A DNA stretch of 64,000 nt, taken from Hemicentrotus pulcherrimus. Its lineage: Eukaryota > Echinodermata > Echinoidea > Camarodonta > Strongylocentrotidae. The first letter of the stretch is position 1. The number at the start of each line of letters is the position of its first letter. This document shows, piece by piece, positions 12,701 to 27,700 of this stretch. Location of the stretch: contig BEXV01000084.1 in NCBI GenBank assembly GCA_003118195.1, forward strand, positions 235,928 through 299,927, read 5' to 3'. The position numbers were made by a program, and so were the translations under genes. Below the pieces are notes generated by a model, which had not been told where the DNA came from, ran no database searches, and was given only the letters and a program-made list of their open reading frames with translations.

Positions 12701-15700
12701 AACTGATCATATTTTGGGGTCATGAGGTCAAAGTTCAATGGTCTAGGGCTCATTATGTATGCAAAACTATATTGTGAATGCATTGTCAGTAATGACGGAT
12801 GGATTACTATCAAACTCAAGACATATATGTATCTTGCAGAGCCAATGAACTGATCAGATTTTAGGGTCATAAGGTCAGAGTTCAAAGGGTCATACATGTA
12901 TATGAAAAATAGCTTGTAATTCTGAGAACCTGTTAATGGATTACAATTAAACTTAAATTTGAAAAATTGCTTCTGTTGTGGTTTTGTTGTGAAATCGCTT
13001 TACGGCGGGGGCATCATTTTCTACTGCGTGCAGTCGCAGTTCCCTCTAGTTGCTAATACTTACCTCTCATCATAATTAGCAGTATTATAACAATAATGTA
13101 ATTACAAATTTACAATGAATTACCTCAAATTCATCAGCTAGAGCTCTCTTTTCCACAGGTGTTGAATGGAGTTGACCTCCTTTTTGAATGACATCATCCA
13201 TCACTTTCAACCACTGCTCGAGCTCCTCACAGTCCTGATCAAGCTTGTTCCATTGATCCAATACCAAATTCAATGCTCCAAGTGAATCAGAGATTTCACT
13301 TCTCAATGATGACAAGGTGTCCTACACAAATTAAAGACAAAAGGAAACACTCTAATGATTTTAGATAACCTTTGTGTATTTGGATTTTGATTCTAGAAGA
13401 GAATGGATGTACGATATCTGCTCTGGCAACTATTCACTCCACAGTCTAATTATATCTCACCAAATTTCTTCACTTTAACACTGAACCAAACACTACACCT
13501 AACCCTAACAATAAACCTAACCTAAAATCCAAAGGAAATTTTAACTCAAAACCTATCTAAGATGAAATAAAAATTGGAGGAATTACAACATCCTCTTCAA
13601 GGATTTAAAGGTAGTTGTCTCAAGTCCCTGAAAGAATACCTTTAGTTGAGTAATTTCTTTATCGACTTGAGCTTGGCCATTGGCGGACGTGAACTGCTTG
13701 ACCTGCTGAGCCTTCAGAGTGGTTAAATCTACCATCTCATCCTTTTCAATGAGCTCCTTCTCCAGGTTTCCAAGTGCATCCAACTTCTGCTCCAACTCTA
13801 CCTTGCTGACTGATATCAATGAAGCTTGCTTGACCTTTGACCCAAGAGAGTCCAGCCAATCAGTAGCATCCTTGAGACCAGCTTGATACTTCTCATGATT
13901 TAATATAGCTTTCTGCAGAATTTCTTCAGCATTCTGAAATATATCAGGAACAAAATAATTGTCAAGTTTGTTTAGGTAACTATTCAAGTAAAATGATACG
14001 GTACATAAAGCAAAGATCATAAAATGCTGATGATATTGTGTAATTTGTCATATTTGGATGACAGCTTTAAACTATTATAAGCCTACCAAAGGTAGCAGTA
14101 TTCTGTAGCCTTATGTATATGTATCGCTCTTCTCCTTGTTCACTTTCTGACTGACATTGTGTAGGTTCTGCATCATCCTGCATCGCTATTTGCATCGTTA
14201 ATGATCCAGTTGCATCTGATCATTTCGCATTACGGAGTGAGCAAAAGAAACATTTTTGTTTGGTATCTCTACACGCATGACTGAACAACAGACAATGTTT
14301 AGGAGACTGCAAAATTCCCACTTGCGCTAAATGGATGCTTGTGTGAATACGTGAACCTGGGGCTCTTTTCACAAAACCGTCATAAGTACATCTCAACGCT
14401 GCTGCTTGATTTGTGTTTCACTAAACTGTCTTTGCAAACATGAGCAACAACTTCCCTGACAAGAGACTTATCGTGACCCCAAAACTGTCATATCTCTTAA
14501 AGGTACTATGTCCCATTTGCAGGCCAAAAAAATGAAAAAGTTAAATTCCAACTGCATTTGAAAGATAATACTAATTTCAAACTTCCCTAAAAAAGGTGGG
14601 GCTTGAAAAAGTTTTCAAATGGGAAAATAACGACTATTAGTTGTTAAATCGACTTTAGGGCTATAGAGCCCCAAAGTAATAGGCTTCATTTTCAGANNNN
14701 NNNNNNNNNNNNNNNNNNNNNNNNNNNNNNNNNNNNNNNNNNNNNNNNNNNNNNNNNNNNNNNNNNNNNNNNNNNNNNNNNNNNNNNNNNNNNNNNNNNN
14801 NNNNNNNNNNNNNNNNNNNNNNNNNNNNNNNNNNNNNNNNNNNNNNNNNNNNNNNNNNNNNNNNNNNNNNNNNNNNNNNNNNNNNNNNNNNNNNNNNNNN
14901 NNNNNNNNNNNNNNNNNNNNNNNNNNNNNNNNNNNNNNNNNNNNNNNNNNNNNNNNNNNNNNNNNNNNNNNNNNNNNNNNNNNNNNNNNNNNNNNNNNNN
15001 NNNNNNNNNNNNNNNNNNNNNNNNNNNNNNNNNNNNNCCCCCCCCCCCCCCCCCGCCCAAAAAAAAAATTAATTAATTAAAACTTACCCTGGTATTTCTT
15101 CATCTTCAAACTCTTATTTTACTGATCAGTTCTTATTGGTATTTATGTTCTTACAAACTGTTCTTTTAATGCTTCAACACCTTAATGAGTAAATAAGATA
15201 ATTGTTATTTCCATACATCGGTCTACCATAGAAACGTTACCAAAGATTGGACAGTCTCCAGCACGTTGTCTGTTGAACAGTCACATGTGCAAAAATACCG
15301 AACAAAAATGATACTAAAAGTTCTTTGTAACCAGTACTCAATCAGTCGAGTCAGAGGCAAATGAAGTCAGTTGCTACAGCAATGCAATTGCATCAAATGA
15401 GTATGCAAACAATGATATGAGCATAGTATGACTGATCTTGGAAAAAGGTTAGCAACCATATAATTCCTACTACAGTAATTAGTGAGGTTTGAAATCTAAC
15501 ACCTTCCCACATTAATCTGAATTAAAATTGATGTTAGAATAGTTAGCATGACCAGGTTTATTCCTTACGTGTGTTAGATTTTGAAGTTGAAAGAATTTGG
15601 TATTAAGCTGATTTGCATGGGTGAGTTGTGTCTCATTGCCAAGGTGGTGGCCTTTCTTCTCGAGGAATCTCGCCTGGGGTTCATGTTGAAGAAATTCAGC

Positions 15701-18700
15701 TTTCAAGATCTGAAAACCAAAGAAAATGGGCATATATTAGAAGCATGACAAAATACAACAGGATGTAGATTTCATAACTGTCATACAAATTAATTTTCTT
15801 CACTTTTAGGAGGTTTTTGCAGTTTTTCAAGCCTGTTATTTCTCATGTTGCAATGTCACATACAGGTTTTTGTTCCAAATACACCTGCACGTGATAACAC
15901 ACATGGGCAGCAAATTTTTATTCCATCTTTTCCAACTGTGTTTCGCAATCTTTTTCTTCTCTTCCTTCTTCTTCTCCACCGTCTTCTTCCTTTTCATTTT
16001 CATCTCCTACTTTTTTTTTCTTATTATTATTATTGTTCCTTCTCCTTAATTTCCCTTTCTCTTCTTCTACTTACCGATATTCTTTTTTCTGCTTTTTCTT
16101 CTTCTTCATGAGCAAAATTATAACCTAGTTGTTTATTCTGTAAATTTTTGTATAGAAAATTACAATACATTGATAGAAAGACAAAGAAAAATATAGACCT
16201 TGCACTGGTCAAGGACTTGTAGCTTTCCTTTGAGGTCATCTTGAGGTTGTTGAATCTCTTCCACAGCTTTCTCAGCTTTTCTCACCCAGTCTTCTAATCC
16301 CCTCATCAACCCCATGAACTCCTTCCAACCTGCCAGCCTCTCTAATAGCTTTGACTCATCACCAGTCATTTGAGTAACAGTCTGGTTCCAATTGTCCCTT
16401 ACTGCTGTGACTTTGTCCTTGATGGCCTGCTCACCAGGGGCTTTGGTGGAGGCCAGTGTGCTTTGGGCTCCTTCATCAATGGCATGAAGTAAGGCTTGGC
16501 CAATGGGGATTTGAGTTTGCAGAGCCTGAAGAAAGAGTTATCAATTTGCAAAGATCTAAAATTGCATTGAAAGTTAAATAAATGTGTCACAATATAAGAG
16601 ATACATAAAAACAAGAGGTCCGTGGACTTTTGCTCACATGAGCCGTTGAAAGTAAGGGCCTTACAATAAGGGACCTAGCTCCCATCCCTTTTTGCTCCAG
16701 GAACATAAGATTTATTGGAGCAGTGGGACAATTTAGGGGTGCTGCTCCCAAGTCTCGTGCAAGGGCAGGTATCCCAGTCAAAATGATTCCTACATTGTTT
16801 AGCCAGAATCAATACCAACATTTTGGTATGAAATCATATCTACAAAAGACAATGCTAATTTACCTGGACTTTCTGCAATGCTGTTTCCAGACCTTCCATG
16901 TCAGATGTGTGTTCCTTGGTATCTGCTAGACCCTCGCTGATATTATCTATCAGACATTCCAAGTCTTTCATTGCTGAATCAAAGATAGCATGATCTTGGC
17001 AAGCTCTCTCTTGGTTACCAATGATGTCCTGCAAAATGAGTCAAGAAAACCAATTGCATTAGATCATTATTGGCGAATTTGCTTTTTTTAAAATCAATCT
17101 TCATTTTTCAAAATTGGGATGTCGCTGTCACTGAAGTTTTCACTAAAGACAAATCTTCCTAGTTTGCTGATCCAGCAATTTTTAGAGCTGCAGCTAGTCT
17201 AGATAATAATAATAATAATAATAATAATATGAATTTATAACGTGCACGGATCCGGAATTTCGATCAAGGCGCGACAGACAAAAAATGATGCAGATTACAC
17301 AGTTCAACATATATTATTTCTACACATAATTAAACTTAAATATTAGATAAACAGGAATTTAAATCTTATATATATAAACAGAAATTCAAGTATTGGATAA
17401 AGAGATATATATACATAATACAGTTCAACATAATATAGTTCTTTAGGTAATGAACCTTAATAATCAGATAAATGAATACGCTTTCAACTGTGATTTAAAT
17501 TTTTCTATGGAATCTAATTGTCTAAGATGAGAAGGAAGAGAGTTCCAGAGGACAGGGGCAGCTTTGGCAAAGAACCTGTCTCCATACGTAGCCATTCTTG
17601 TCATTGGCACGACTAGTCTCGTAGCCTCTGAAGACCTCAGTGACCTCACTGACTGCGTTACTGATACGTTATAGAGCGCTCAATAGCAAAGATAAAGTAT
17701 GTACTGTGTTGTTGGTTCTCTTTTGCATTTGTCTTTTTGTTGGGGGGGGGCAGGGGGCTTGAAATATTTGTTGAGACCTTGAGCCCATCCCCCTTATAAC
17801 CACATTTGCTGTTACATAATACTTCTTCATTTGTTATTTTGACAACGCATACCTTTAACCTGTCCACTGCAGAAAGGTATCTGTTATCAGTTTGGGCTAA
17901 CTGACTGTCAACTTGTTCCTCAACATCAGGACTATTTAAGTATGTGACATCCTTAGCCCTGTCTGTCAGCTCTTGTAGGATGCTAGCTTCGTAGTTAAGG
18001 CGATCCTGTAGTATCTACATGTATATAACCACACAACAGAAAACAACAGATAGGAGTTAATAAACTCAAATGTTCTGGGTGTACATACTGTTTCAAAACA
18101 CATTTGTGATTGTATTGTATGATCAGATCCTTTTAATACATAAACAGTTGTGATTAAAGGTTTACAGATAATATTTACATGTACTTATATAAATTATTAA
18201 ACCATTCAAGGTCTTCTAATCTTGAAAATGCATGACAATAGTCAGAAGGGACAGCACTATTAAATATTTGTCTCATCCAGAAATATAGTTTCTTTTTTAT
18301 TCTAAAATGACAGGTAGCATGACATGTGTGAAAAGGTTTTAACACCCATCTTTAAACACCAATTAGGGGAAACATGTTGTAAGGACAGCATGATCTTTTA
18401 TATTGAAAAAAAAATTGGGAGAGTGCCAACAAAAAATGTGAAATATTAAGTTCTAGTCCTCATATAGACAGGTAAATTCATACTGATTCAATAATGTAAA
18501 TAGATGTGGTAGGTAAAGGTAATACCTTTGACTGTTCAAGGTGTTTAACTTTGTCATCTAAGGTGTTCCTTAGTTCAGCTGCTTCATCCACTGCCTCATC
18601 TATCCTGTCCAACCATTGGCTAACTCTAGCATGACATGCCTCATACTCTGACCAATCAGACATGCTCTTTAGAACATCATGTCTGCCTTGTTGCAGCTGT

Positions 18701-21700
18701 TCTGAAAGAGTGTCTATCTCCCTCTTTAATGTAGAGAGTTGTCCATTGATGGTATCTTGGGTAGCAGGGGTAGTGAATGGCAAGAGACTGGGGAGGATGC
18801 TCTGTGCTTGGATCAGCTTCTCCTGACACTTTTCTTTTTCATCTTCCAGTGACTGTAAAAGAAAAATGCATTATTTCATTTCAATTTCATTTCATTTTTC
18901 ATTTCATTTCATTTTATTTCATTAGTCATATAAAAATATACATGATTATAACATCGATATTTACAGATAAGAATGATTGAATAAAGACATGAGCAATCAC
19001 TCGCATCATATTTTGATTCAGTTTAACTTACAAATATAACTTTAATATTTTTTAAACAGTGGCAATCAGACAATAAAATAAGCTACATGATCCTTCATTC
19101 CATCAATAACAAGTTAAATTTATTAGAGTAGTATTCAACGTCGGTTACATAATATCCATCTATACACAAAACTCCATTAATAAAATAAAAATGACTAGTA
19201 CTACAAATTTTTTCATTTTGATGAGTGAAAGAGGAAAAGCTAAGATAGGTCTGTAATCATAATTATTTTTTGTTTCATTAATATTGAAATTACCTTTATA
19301 GCTTGCAATTTATCCTCACACACATTTCTATCTCCAGTAGGATCAACACAGCTGCTAATTAACTGTTCAGACTTCTCCAGCTTCTGCCTAACATCATCTA
19401 GATCACAGTGTAGCTGCTTCTCAGCATTTACACTGCCTTCAAGTTGGAGTTGAAGTTCCTGCAGAACAACCACAGACATAATAATATAAGTTCTAGATCA
19501 CAGGTGGCCAACCTTTCAATGCTGGTGGCCACAGCTAACGATTGGCATAAGTTAGCGGGTCATAGGTAGTCTTCCCCCCCCCCTCCCCCCCCCCNATTTT
19601 GCAAAAACAAACAAACAAACGACAAAATCAGTGAGAAAACAAATCTCATTGAACACAGTGTAAAGGAAAGGGGACTATCCAGTTTACGATTAAGATTCTT
19701 AGAAAATTCAATAGCGGGAGAAAAGGGTTGTAAGTTTTCAAGACAATATTATGTTTATTTACAAACGTTACTGCGTGCGGATTTTACAAACTGAAACTAA
19801 TACAGCGAGTAATGTTAATGTCGTTTATGTAATGTCATTAAAGGAAATTGAGGAGTTTTGTGTCAACCATGTTACAAGTCAATATGTTGTGAATGATGAA
19901 AACAAATTATGGAAATAGAGATAGCTGTGTGTAAATGTTTTACCCTATTTCATCCCCGATATGCCAGCCGCATTTCATTTCTGAGCTATTTTTATAATTA
20001 CTTCTTCTATGCTCAGCGGGCAGCACCAGAATAGCTCGTGGGCCGCGGGTTGGTCACCCGTGTTCTAGATGGTAAGCAGCACACACCCAGGAATATATGT
20101 GTTAGAGCAAAATAATTAAGCTCCATTCCTTTCCACAGACACTGTGTGTTAGAATATGAAGCACACCCAAAGCAGCCCCATCCCAATAGGAAAAAGGTTA
20201 AGTCATGTTGTGAAGGTCCTCAAAGGCTTTATGTACGGCATGGCATCATTCCATTAGGTGTTGATTTTCGTTTTATCACCAATTTCCTATCATTTCCCAT
20301 ACCAACCAATTTGTGCTTACATTAATGCTATCAGAGGACATTGTTAGTATTGCACAATTTCCCTTCTGAGTTTTCAATTAAAATAAATTACTGGACTGTA
20401 AGTAAGTATACCTCTAAATTCTTGAGCAGATTTTGATGACTTTGTTTGATTTGTTGAGTTTGAAGTGGGGCCAAAGAATTCTCTATTGTTTGACACACAG
20501 CATCAGTCTTGTCTTGTAGCTCCTCTACATGAACTCCTTTCATCACTTCCAGCAATGACTAAAAAATAATGAAATATTCATGAATAGTAGATGATTTACA
20601 AAACCCGTCTTTCAAATCAATAACTTTGAAGCCAACTGTGCTAATCAGGAGAATTTAATGATATTTTACACTTTAAACCCACAATCATTTTAAAATATAG
20701 GTTAATCATTTAATAAGAAATGAATCTGTAAGTAGGGCTTGCCTAAAACCTCTAAGTTTTAAAAGCTTTATCCCACACACATTAACTATGTAGGCTAATA
20801 TTGCCTTCCCTTGTTAAATCATTGATTCGATTTACAAGGTGCACAGTATATCAAAGGTTAAAAACATGAATTAAATTTAAAGCAGATATAGTGCTACTAA
20901 AAATAAAAAATGGTAAAATAATGGCTATTTATACAGCGCCATTATCGGCAAGGTACTGACACCTGTGACACTCTACAAACAAATTATCTTTAACAAAAGT
21001 TTAAGTACATTATACAAATAATAAATTTCCTTTCATAATTACCAGATAAAATAGAATAACAAGAAAACTTAACTTTTTTGTTCATACCTCAACTGCAGTG
21101 AGTTGTTTCTGAGTATCCTCGCATGGTTTTACCAACTCTTTGGTCTGATCTTCTACTTGAACCAACTGATCAGTGATCTCCCTGGCACTATTCTCATACT
21201 GCTCCAATACCTCTACACAATGACCAAGGTCCTCCTCCTTGACTGGACACTCACTGGTCAATAACCTGTAGCGGTCATCAAGGGCTGCTATGGTTTCATT
21301 GTGAGTAGTCAGCTGATCATCAAGAAGGATTTGAGCAAGATGAGACCCTTTGGTTTTCATTCCTTTCCACAGAAGCTCACCTTCTGGCATCTTTGATTGT
21401 AAGTCCTTGGACAAATTAGACATGGTAATGATAGTCAATACTACAATTCATCCTTTATATTGGGCTAATCTAAGCTATTTCATCCATAAGTTACCTATTA
21501 CATCTAAGATTGCTGCATATCTGATCATCGTGTTAATCTAATAGCTCAAATATGGAATATGAAGCGATACACATAGCTTTAACTCATATTCAGAACTCTA
21601 CACAAAGTAACCAACTACCTTGGATATGCCCTGATACAAACCAAATCCATACCAAATATTTTTGTTTTCTTTAAACATCATATATTAAAATCATAAGTTA

Positions 21701-24700
21701 CCTACTTTTTTCACACAGATAAGATTTTTTTCTCTACAAATCAACTCTACATAATTTTCTGTGATAATATAGTGATCTGGACAAAATATAAATGATGCAG
21801 ATTGATTGGTACAAGATATTTTTGCATATCATAATGCATAAAGTATAAGTAACTCTCATATCATTCATACTAAAGTTTTATAGCATTGAGGTAAGTCTCA
21901 ATTGAACTTTCTATACCAACTGCTTTCTCTACATAAGATGTATTAGCTAATGCATAGTCACATTTCCAAACTAAGTGCTGACCAACAAATAACCAACACA
22001 ATATTGGCCATTAGGGGTAATTTAATTTGTTTGTTTAGTCTGTTGCAAGTCTTGTTGGTGTGGCTGTGTTTAATATCATCATGTCATCAAAATTATTCTT
22101 ATAACAAAATTATAAGCACAATGAAAAGAATGGTAAAATGTCCAACCTTGATAACGTTGTGCCTCTCCTTGATGTCATCTAGACAGCCCTCTTTGGATGA
22201 TGATTGCTTGAAAGACGTCTCTGCTGAATCCAACCAAGAGGACATAGCTTTGTTGGCATTGCTGGTCTCTTCCTGAAGTACTGATGATATTTTCTCAAGG
22301 ACCTGTAAAGGATTGTCAAACATGAGTAATCAAGGCTTCTATTTCTTTATATTCTTATCTCAAAACTGGGACAAAATGGAGAAAAAAATGTCTGAAATAC
22401 TTCAAATCTCCTGAGATTTTGGATTATTTACAATTCATAAACTGCTATATTTATGGTACTCAAGTAACTCCCCCAAGTTTCATTTAGATCTGTACTGAGG
22501 AAGCAATTGATGGAGGGAAACCTGAATAAAACACTCACACTATGGATTACAATACATTGACACTTTGTATTCTTATTTAGCTATCTATCTGATCATTCAA
22601 CAAGGTAGCATCAGTTGGATATAAACATAAACTCATGCCATCAAAATGACTTGTGACTCTTTCATTACTGACATGTTAGCAGCAGGGGCATACAAGCCCA
22701 TGTCATATAAATGACTGGTGACTCTTTCATTACTGATATGGTGGCAGCAGTGTGGTATAAACCTCATTTTATTGAAATTAATCATGACTCTTTCCTTACT
22801 GACTTGTTAGCAGCAGCGGCATACAAGCCCATGCCATAGAAATGACTGGTTACTCTTTCACAACTGACATGGTGCTTACAATAAGATATGAACCCATGCT
22901 ATCAAATTGTCTGGTGACTCTTTCATTAATTACATGGTGGCAGCAGTGCGATATGACCGTATGCCAAAGTGACTATACCATGATAGTAAAGGAATAAATG
23001 TTTAATTACTTTGACAAAAACAAAAAACTCTCTTATTAAACAATTAATTATTTAATAGAACTTGATTGATTCTTGCCTGTTTGCATGATTCTAGTGAGAT
23101 ATGATACTGGTTGTGAACCAAATCAAGTTCCTTCTCAATGGATGCTGTATGAGCCTTGGGAAACCTCTCCTTCATAGAATGCACCTGCTGACTCAAGCTA
23201 TCAACTGCAGCTCTTTTACCAACAATGTTTGCCTCTATGTCCTATCATCAAAGAAAAAAGTGGTGATGATAATGACATTCAACAATTCTACGATGAGCTA
23301 CCAAAGCAAAAGAATACCTGGTACTACTTTGGTATAAATTGAAACTATATAAATTGTAGCTTTTTAGATATAATAATGTGGAATATCATTGAAGTTTGCT
23401 AAAAACAAACTTTGTTCATTTTATTGAAATATTGTCATCAACTGGAAATTAGAGTAAAACTGATATCAAGCAGGTGCAAAATCAAGATTAATATTTACTC
23501 GCCACATGTGTGTAGCTTCAGGAGCAAATAGTTAGCATGAAAAGAATTTACACAGAGAATAATATCGACTTGAAAGTATGTGTTAATGAAAGAAAAATCA
23601 AAGTAAAGCTTCTCATCACTTCAGAATATGCCGAAGCAATATCAAAGCCAGTTCGTAAATAGCTTCAGAACGCATGACCCCCAAACATCCACAGATCTTT
23701 TACACTATGGATACCTCCCACTTGTGCATTTTAGAATAATCACTGTCGAAGTGATGGAGGTGCTTCATGAATACCTTTTGTTTGCCCTCTTGAGAAAAAT
23801 ACTTCCACCTGTGTATCAGATAAATGTACTGTCGATACATAAATGAATACTAATTACATAACTTTCATGAGCACGATTAGAGTATTCGTCTCAATGGTTT
23901 TACACTTTGGGAACGAATGACCTTTATCTGCACATGCTCAAATCCTAATTACGAACTTGATTATTACAGAAGTTTGCCTTAAACACTCAATGTGATGACT
24001 GTTTAGCCCTTGCAAAAAGTGTGTAGCATCATCATCATAACTCATGTTTTATTTGTACACAACAAACTTCCTACCTGACATCGTTCATGGTTAGAGGCCA
24101 GTTTTTCCCCATCAAGACACATATCCTTGCATCTTGCAACAGCAGTTTCTTGGTCCTGTAACCATGACATCAGCTCAGATAGCTGCTCTCTCAGAGTAGC
24201 AATTTGAAAAGTGAATTCACTGAGGTTGCTTTCAGTTTCAAGAGCAGTCTGCACACATAGACAAAAACAGGATAATTAAACACTGATGCCTAGAAACACA
24301 TTACTAAGTACAATAAATGTGCATTACTGTTAAGCATCAAACTCTTTATTACATCATACAAATGTGTATTGCCTTTTAAAACTGAACATAATACATTACA
24401 GTATACTCTACATTTGCAGGTTTTACTTAATGTTGATATGTTCATCATAAGACACATTATAGCTTTATCATCAGGTATATTATATTTCAAATTCTTTGAT
24501 TGATAATACAAGGATACCAACAAACCTGTTTGGCTTGCACAAAGTCAGCTTCAACTTTCCTGAAAGTCTCTTCTACCTCAGGGATTGTTTGATCAGGGTT
24601 AAAAGACTTCAGTTCAGCCAGGCTAGCTGCCAGCTGCTGTAGCTCACTCTCACGGTCTACTGCTTCATCCTAACAATGGAAAATATCAAATGAGCGAGCC

Positions 24701-27700
24701 ATGATGAGTATGTACATGTATATCTGCAAACAACATGAGAAAGGCATTAATCTGTTTTCATCATATTGCTTAAATTGGGCTGACAGTAGCTCAACTGTCT
24801 GACAGCTTTCAGTAACAAACCAACAGTGTATTAGGGGTGCATCTAAGATGAGAAACTTTAATAGAAATTCTTACCTAGAAATAACTCATTGTAAAACAAG
24901 AAACTGTTGTGACATGGGATGCTCACAAACTGGAAATATAATGCCATCTTTTGAATATTGCAAAAACTCTGCATCCTTTCTATATTAATGCAATTACTTT
25001 ATGGCATGAAATTTTCATGAAAAAAAGTTTTATGCAAGAGAAAGTTCAGGCCTTAAAGTTTTAAGAGAGTAATAATTTTACCTTGAACTGCTGTAGTTTG
25101 ATTTTGACGTCATCTCTCTCACTGTCATCCATGGTACTGGATATCTCATCAAGATTCATCTTAGAAACACCTAACCATGAATGAAGTACCTTCTCTCGTT
25201 CTAACACTGAATCCCACAACTCTCTCCCTCTTTTTAGCTTCATCAACCTCTCGTCCAGCATGGCTGATACCTCATCCAGTCTCCCAGGAAGCTCCTGGCA
25301 CTGTTGTAGCATTGCACCTTCTGCTGGAGCAGAGGTAACTGCAGGGGCGTTGGTGATTGTTGGTAGAAGATTCTGGATCCGATGTGATGATTCTGCATAA
25401 CAACTAGCTGGGTGTTTAGCTGTTTCAACATCTAACAAGGCAGCCTTTACAGAAAGAGAGAACACAATGCAATGTTTTAAGTCAATTTTGTGATAACATA
25501 AGTGTGGTAAACTAGTATTTATGTTAATTTTGGACCCATCAATACTTTACACAAGTTACCCATTTAGTGGTCTTAAACTGAGAGCTGTGAGAGGAAGTAA
25601 TAGCATTTTAAAACTACACCAGACTCTTGAAAATAACCACCCTTCTAGTTTCCAATTTGTTAAACAATATCACACATAAATGTAAAACACTTTGATGAGT
25701 ACTTATGCTCTCTGTTTCCCTTTTCAAATAAAAAGTATGTATGAGAACACAGAGATGAGCAAAGGAATCAAGCATCTTTCTCATATATTTTTTACTTTTG
25801 CACATGTAATGCAAAAATACCATGATTTATTGTATGTCACTTTTCAATTCAAGAGACCAAAACAAATATCTGTTTTTCATTCCGTCTAGACATGTGCAGT
25901 GTCATGCAGGGTTAGATACTATATGTGTCATTTTCCGGTAATGATATTGCACTTGCATTGTAAATATATATATCAAATACACCATACCTCATGTGACTTA
26001 AGCAGTTTTTCTGTCTCTTCTCTATTACTACACTTGATCGGTTCTTGGCATACATCTTGTGCCTTTGCCAAAGTCAAATGCAGCTTAGTTTGTGAATGGT
26101 CAATCTCTGTCCACAGCTTGATAGTGGTATGAGCACACTTGGTTGTCATGGACACTCTTTCATCCATTTTATTCCAATCCTCCCTCAAATTATCCACCTG
26201 TAAGAACATAACCAACAAAATTAAAATATAATTTTTTATCATCATTCTCATGTGAATTAGATTTTGAATTATATAAAGGATTTGAATAACAGATACATAA
26301 ATGAGATTATCCAGGATGCTTGTTTCAAATCATTATTGAGACAACATGTGCAATTGGGTCCAAAAAATCAGCTGAAAAGAATATCAGGGTCTTATCACAA
26401 TGGCAGACAGAATATTCTATTGTAATGTAAAACCAATTTCTGATGCCATTAGTGTTTTATCTAAAACTACAAACGAGCTTGGCAAACAATAGTAGCAATA
26501 TTAAAAGCATGAATACAGAGCTCACCTTTGGTTCAATGACTGGAATGAGTCTAGGATCTTGTTCCAGGATTTCCACTCCCAGTCTGGTCAATCTATCAAG
26601 ATCTGTTTGATTCCTGGCTAATTCTTTCTGAGCCTCCTGTAAAGACAATAGTACATGATGATTACTGACAGTTGACAGGTACTTGGTGAGCTACACAAAT
26701 AACTTTTGCCAATTCCATTAGAATATGAGAGTTAATTGTCAAAGGAAAAAAAAGGTGAATGGAAAAATATCACTTTTCTACTGGCACTACCCTTCTAAAG
26801 TTTTCTACCTGATCTCTACAGGCACATTGCCATTCATAATGCTATATTTATTGCTATCTGAATAGCTACAATAATTGCAAGGGCCAGTACCTCAAAAGAC
26901 TGAGCAATTGGAGGGAGATCACTCAATTGTCCCACGTCTTTCACTGTGGACATTGTCCTCTCTAAGTCTTCCAGACACTGTTGAAGGTTCTTGTGCTTAG
27001 CCTCAAACTCTTCCAGCTTCCTGTGGACATTGATCATCTTGTCCAGCCTTGACCGGAGTTCCCTGGTCAGGTAAGAGTGAGTGGACACCATTTGACCATG
27101 GTCTAAACTGGTCAAAGACTCGGTTCTCTGATTTGGCAGATCCTGGGGGTCTTGGCTAGCAGGAGCTCTGATGGTGAGTTGAGAGTCTTTGGCAAGTTGG
27201 TCCATATTTTGAGTTTTGTTTTTCCACTCCTCTAGGACTGGTTCTACGGCTTCAAGATGTTCTAGCTCTTGAATAAGTTCAGAATCTGTTGCATCTTCCT
27301 TGTCGAGAACAGGTTTAGCTTCTTGAAATCTACAGAAAGATGAATAATGCTCATGACCATCTTATGAAAAACTTGACTGTACTTAATCTATTTGTATTTT
27401 CGCATAGGTTCATACTCACTCAATAACGTTTTCTACCATCAACCACTTGTGTATTTAAGTCTGTCCATTATCCTGGGGCTTTCTACATGTATCTAGTGTT
27501 CATATATGCTATAAATTAAGTAATAACTAGATGGATCTTCAACTGCGCGCATTTGAAAATGATGCCTCTGCCATAGAGCCATTTTACAAACCAATACAGA
27601 AGCAATTTTTCATGAACATGCATGACCCTTTGATCTTTAAACTCATGACCCTAAAATCTAATCAGTTCATTGGCTCTGCAAGATACATACATGTTTATGT

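Noticed and set aside
13496..13530. Telomere-like ccctaac stretches (also near 8165, 54011 and 57600)
   Set aside because: Degenerate and short; common in introns and not enough for an interstitial telomere.
15845..16111. 88-codon Leu/Phe/Ser-rich plus-strand frame
   Set aside because: Produced by the CTT/TTC low-complexity tract.
22620..22975. Possible CRISPR-like array
   Set aside because: Units are contiguous tandem repeats without unique spacers, in a eukaryotic intron.
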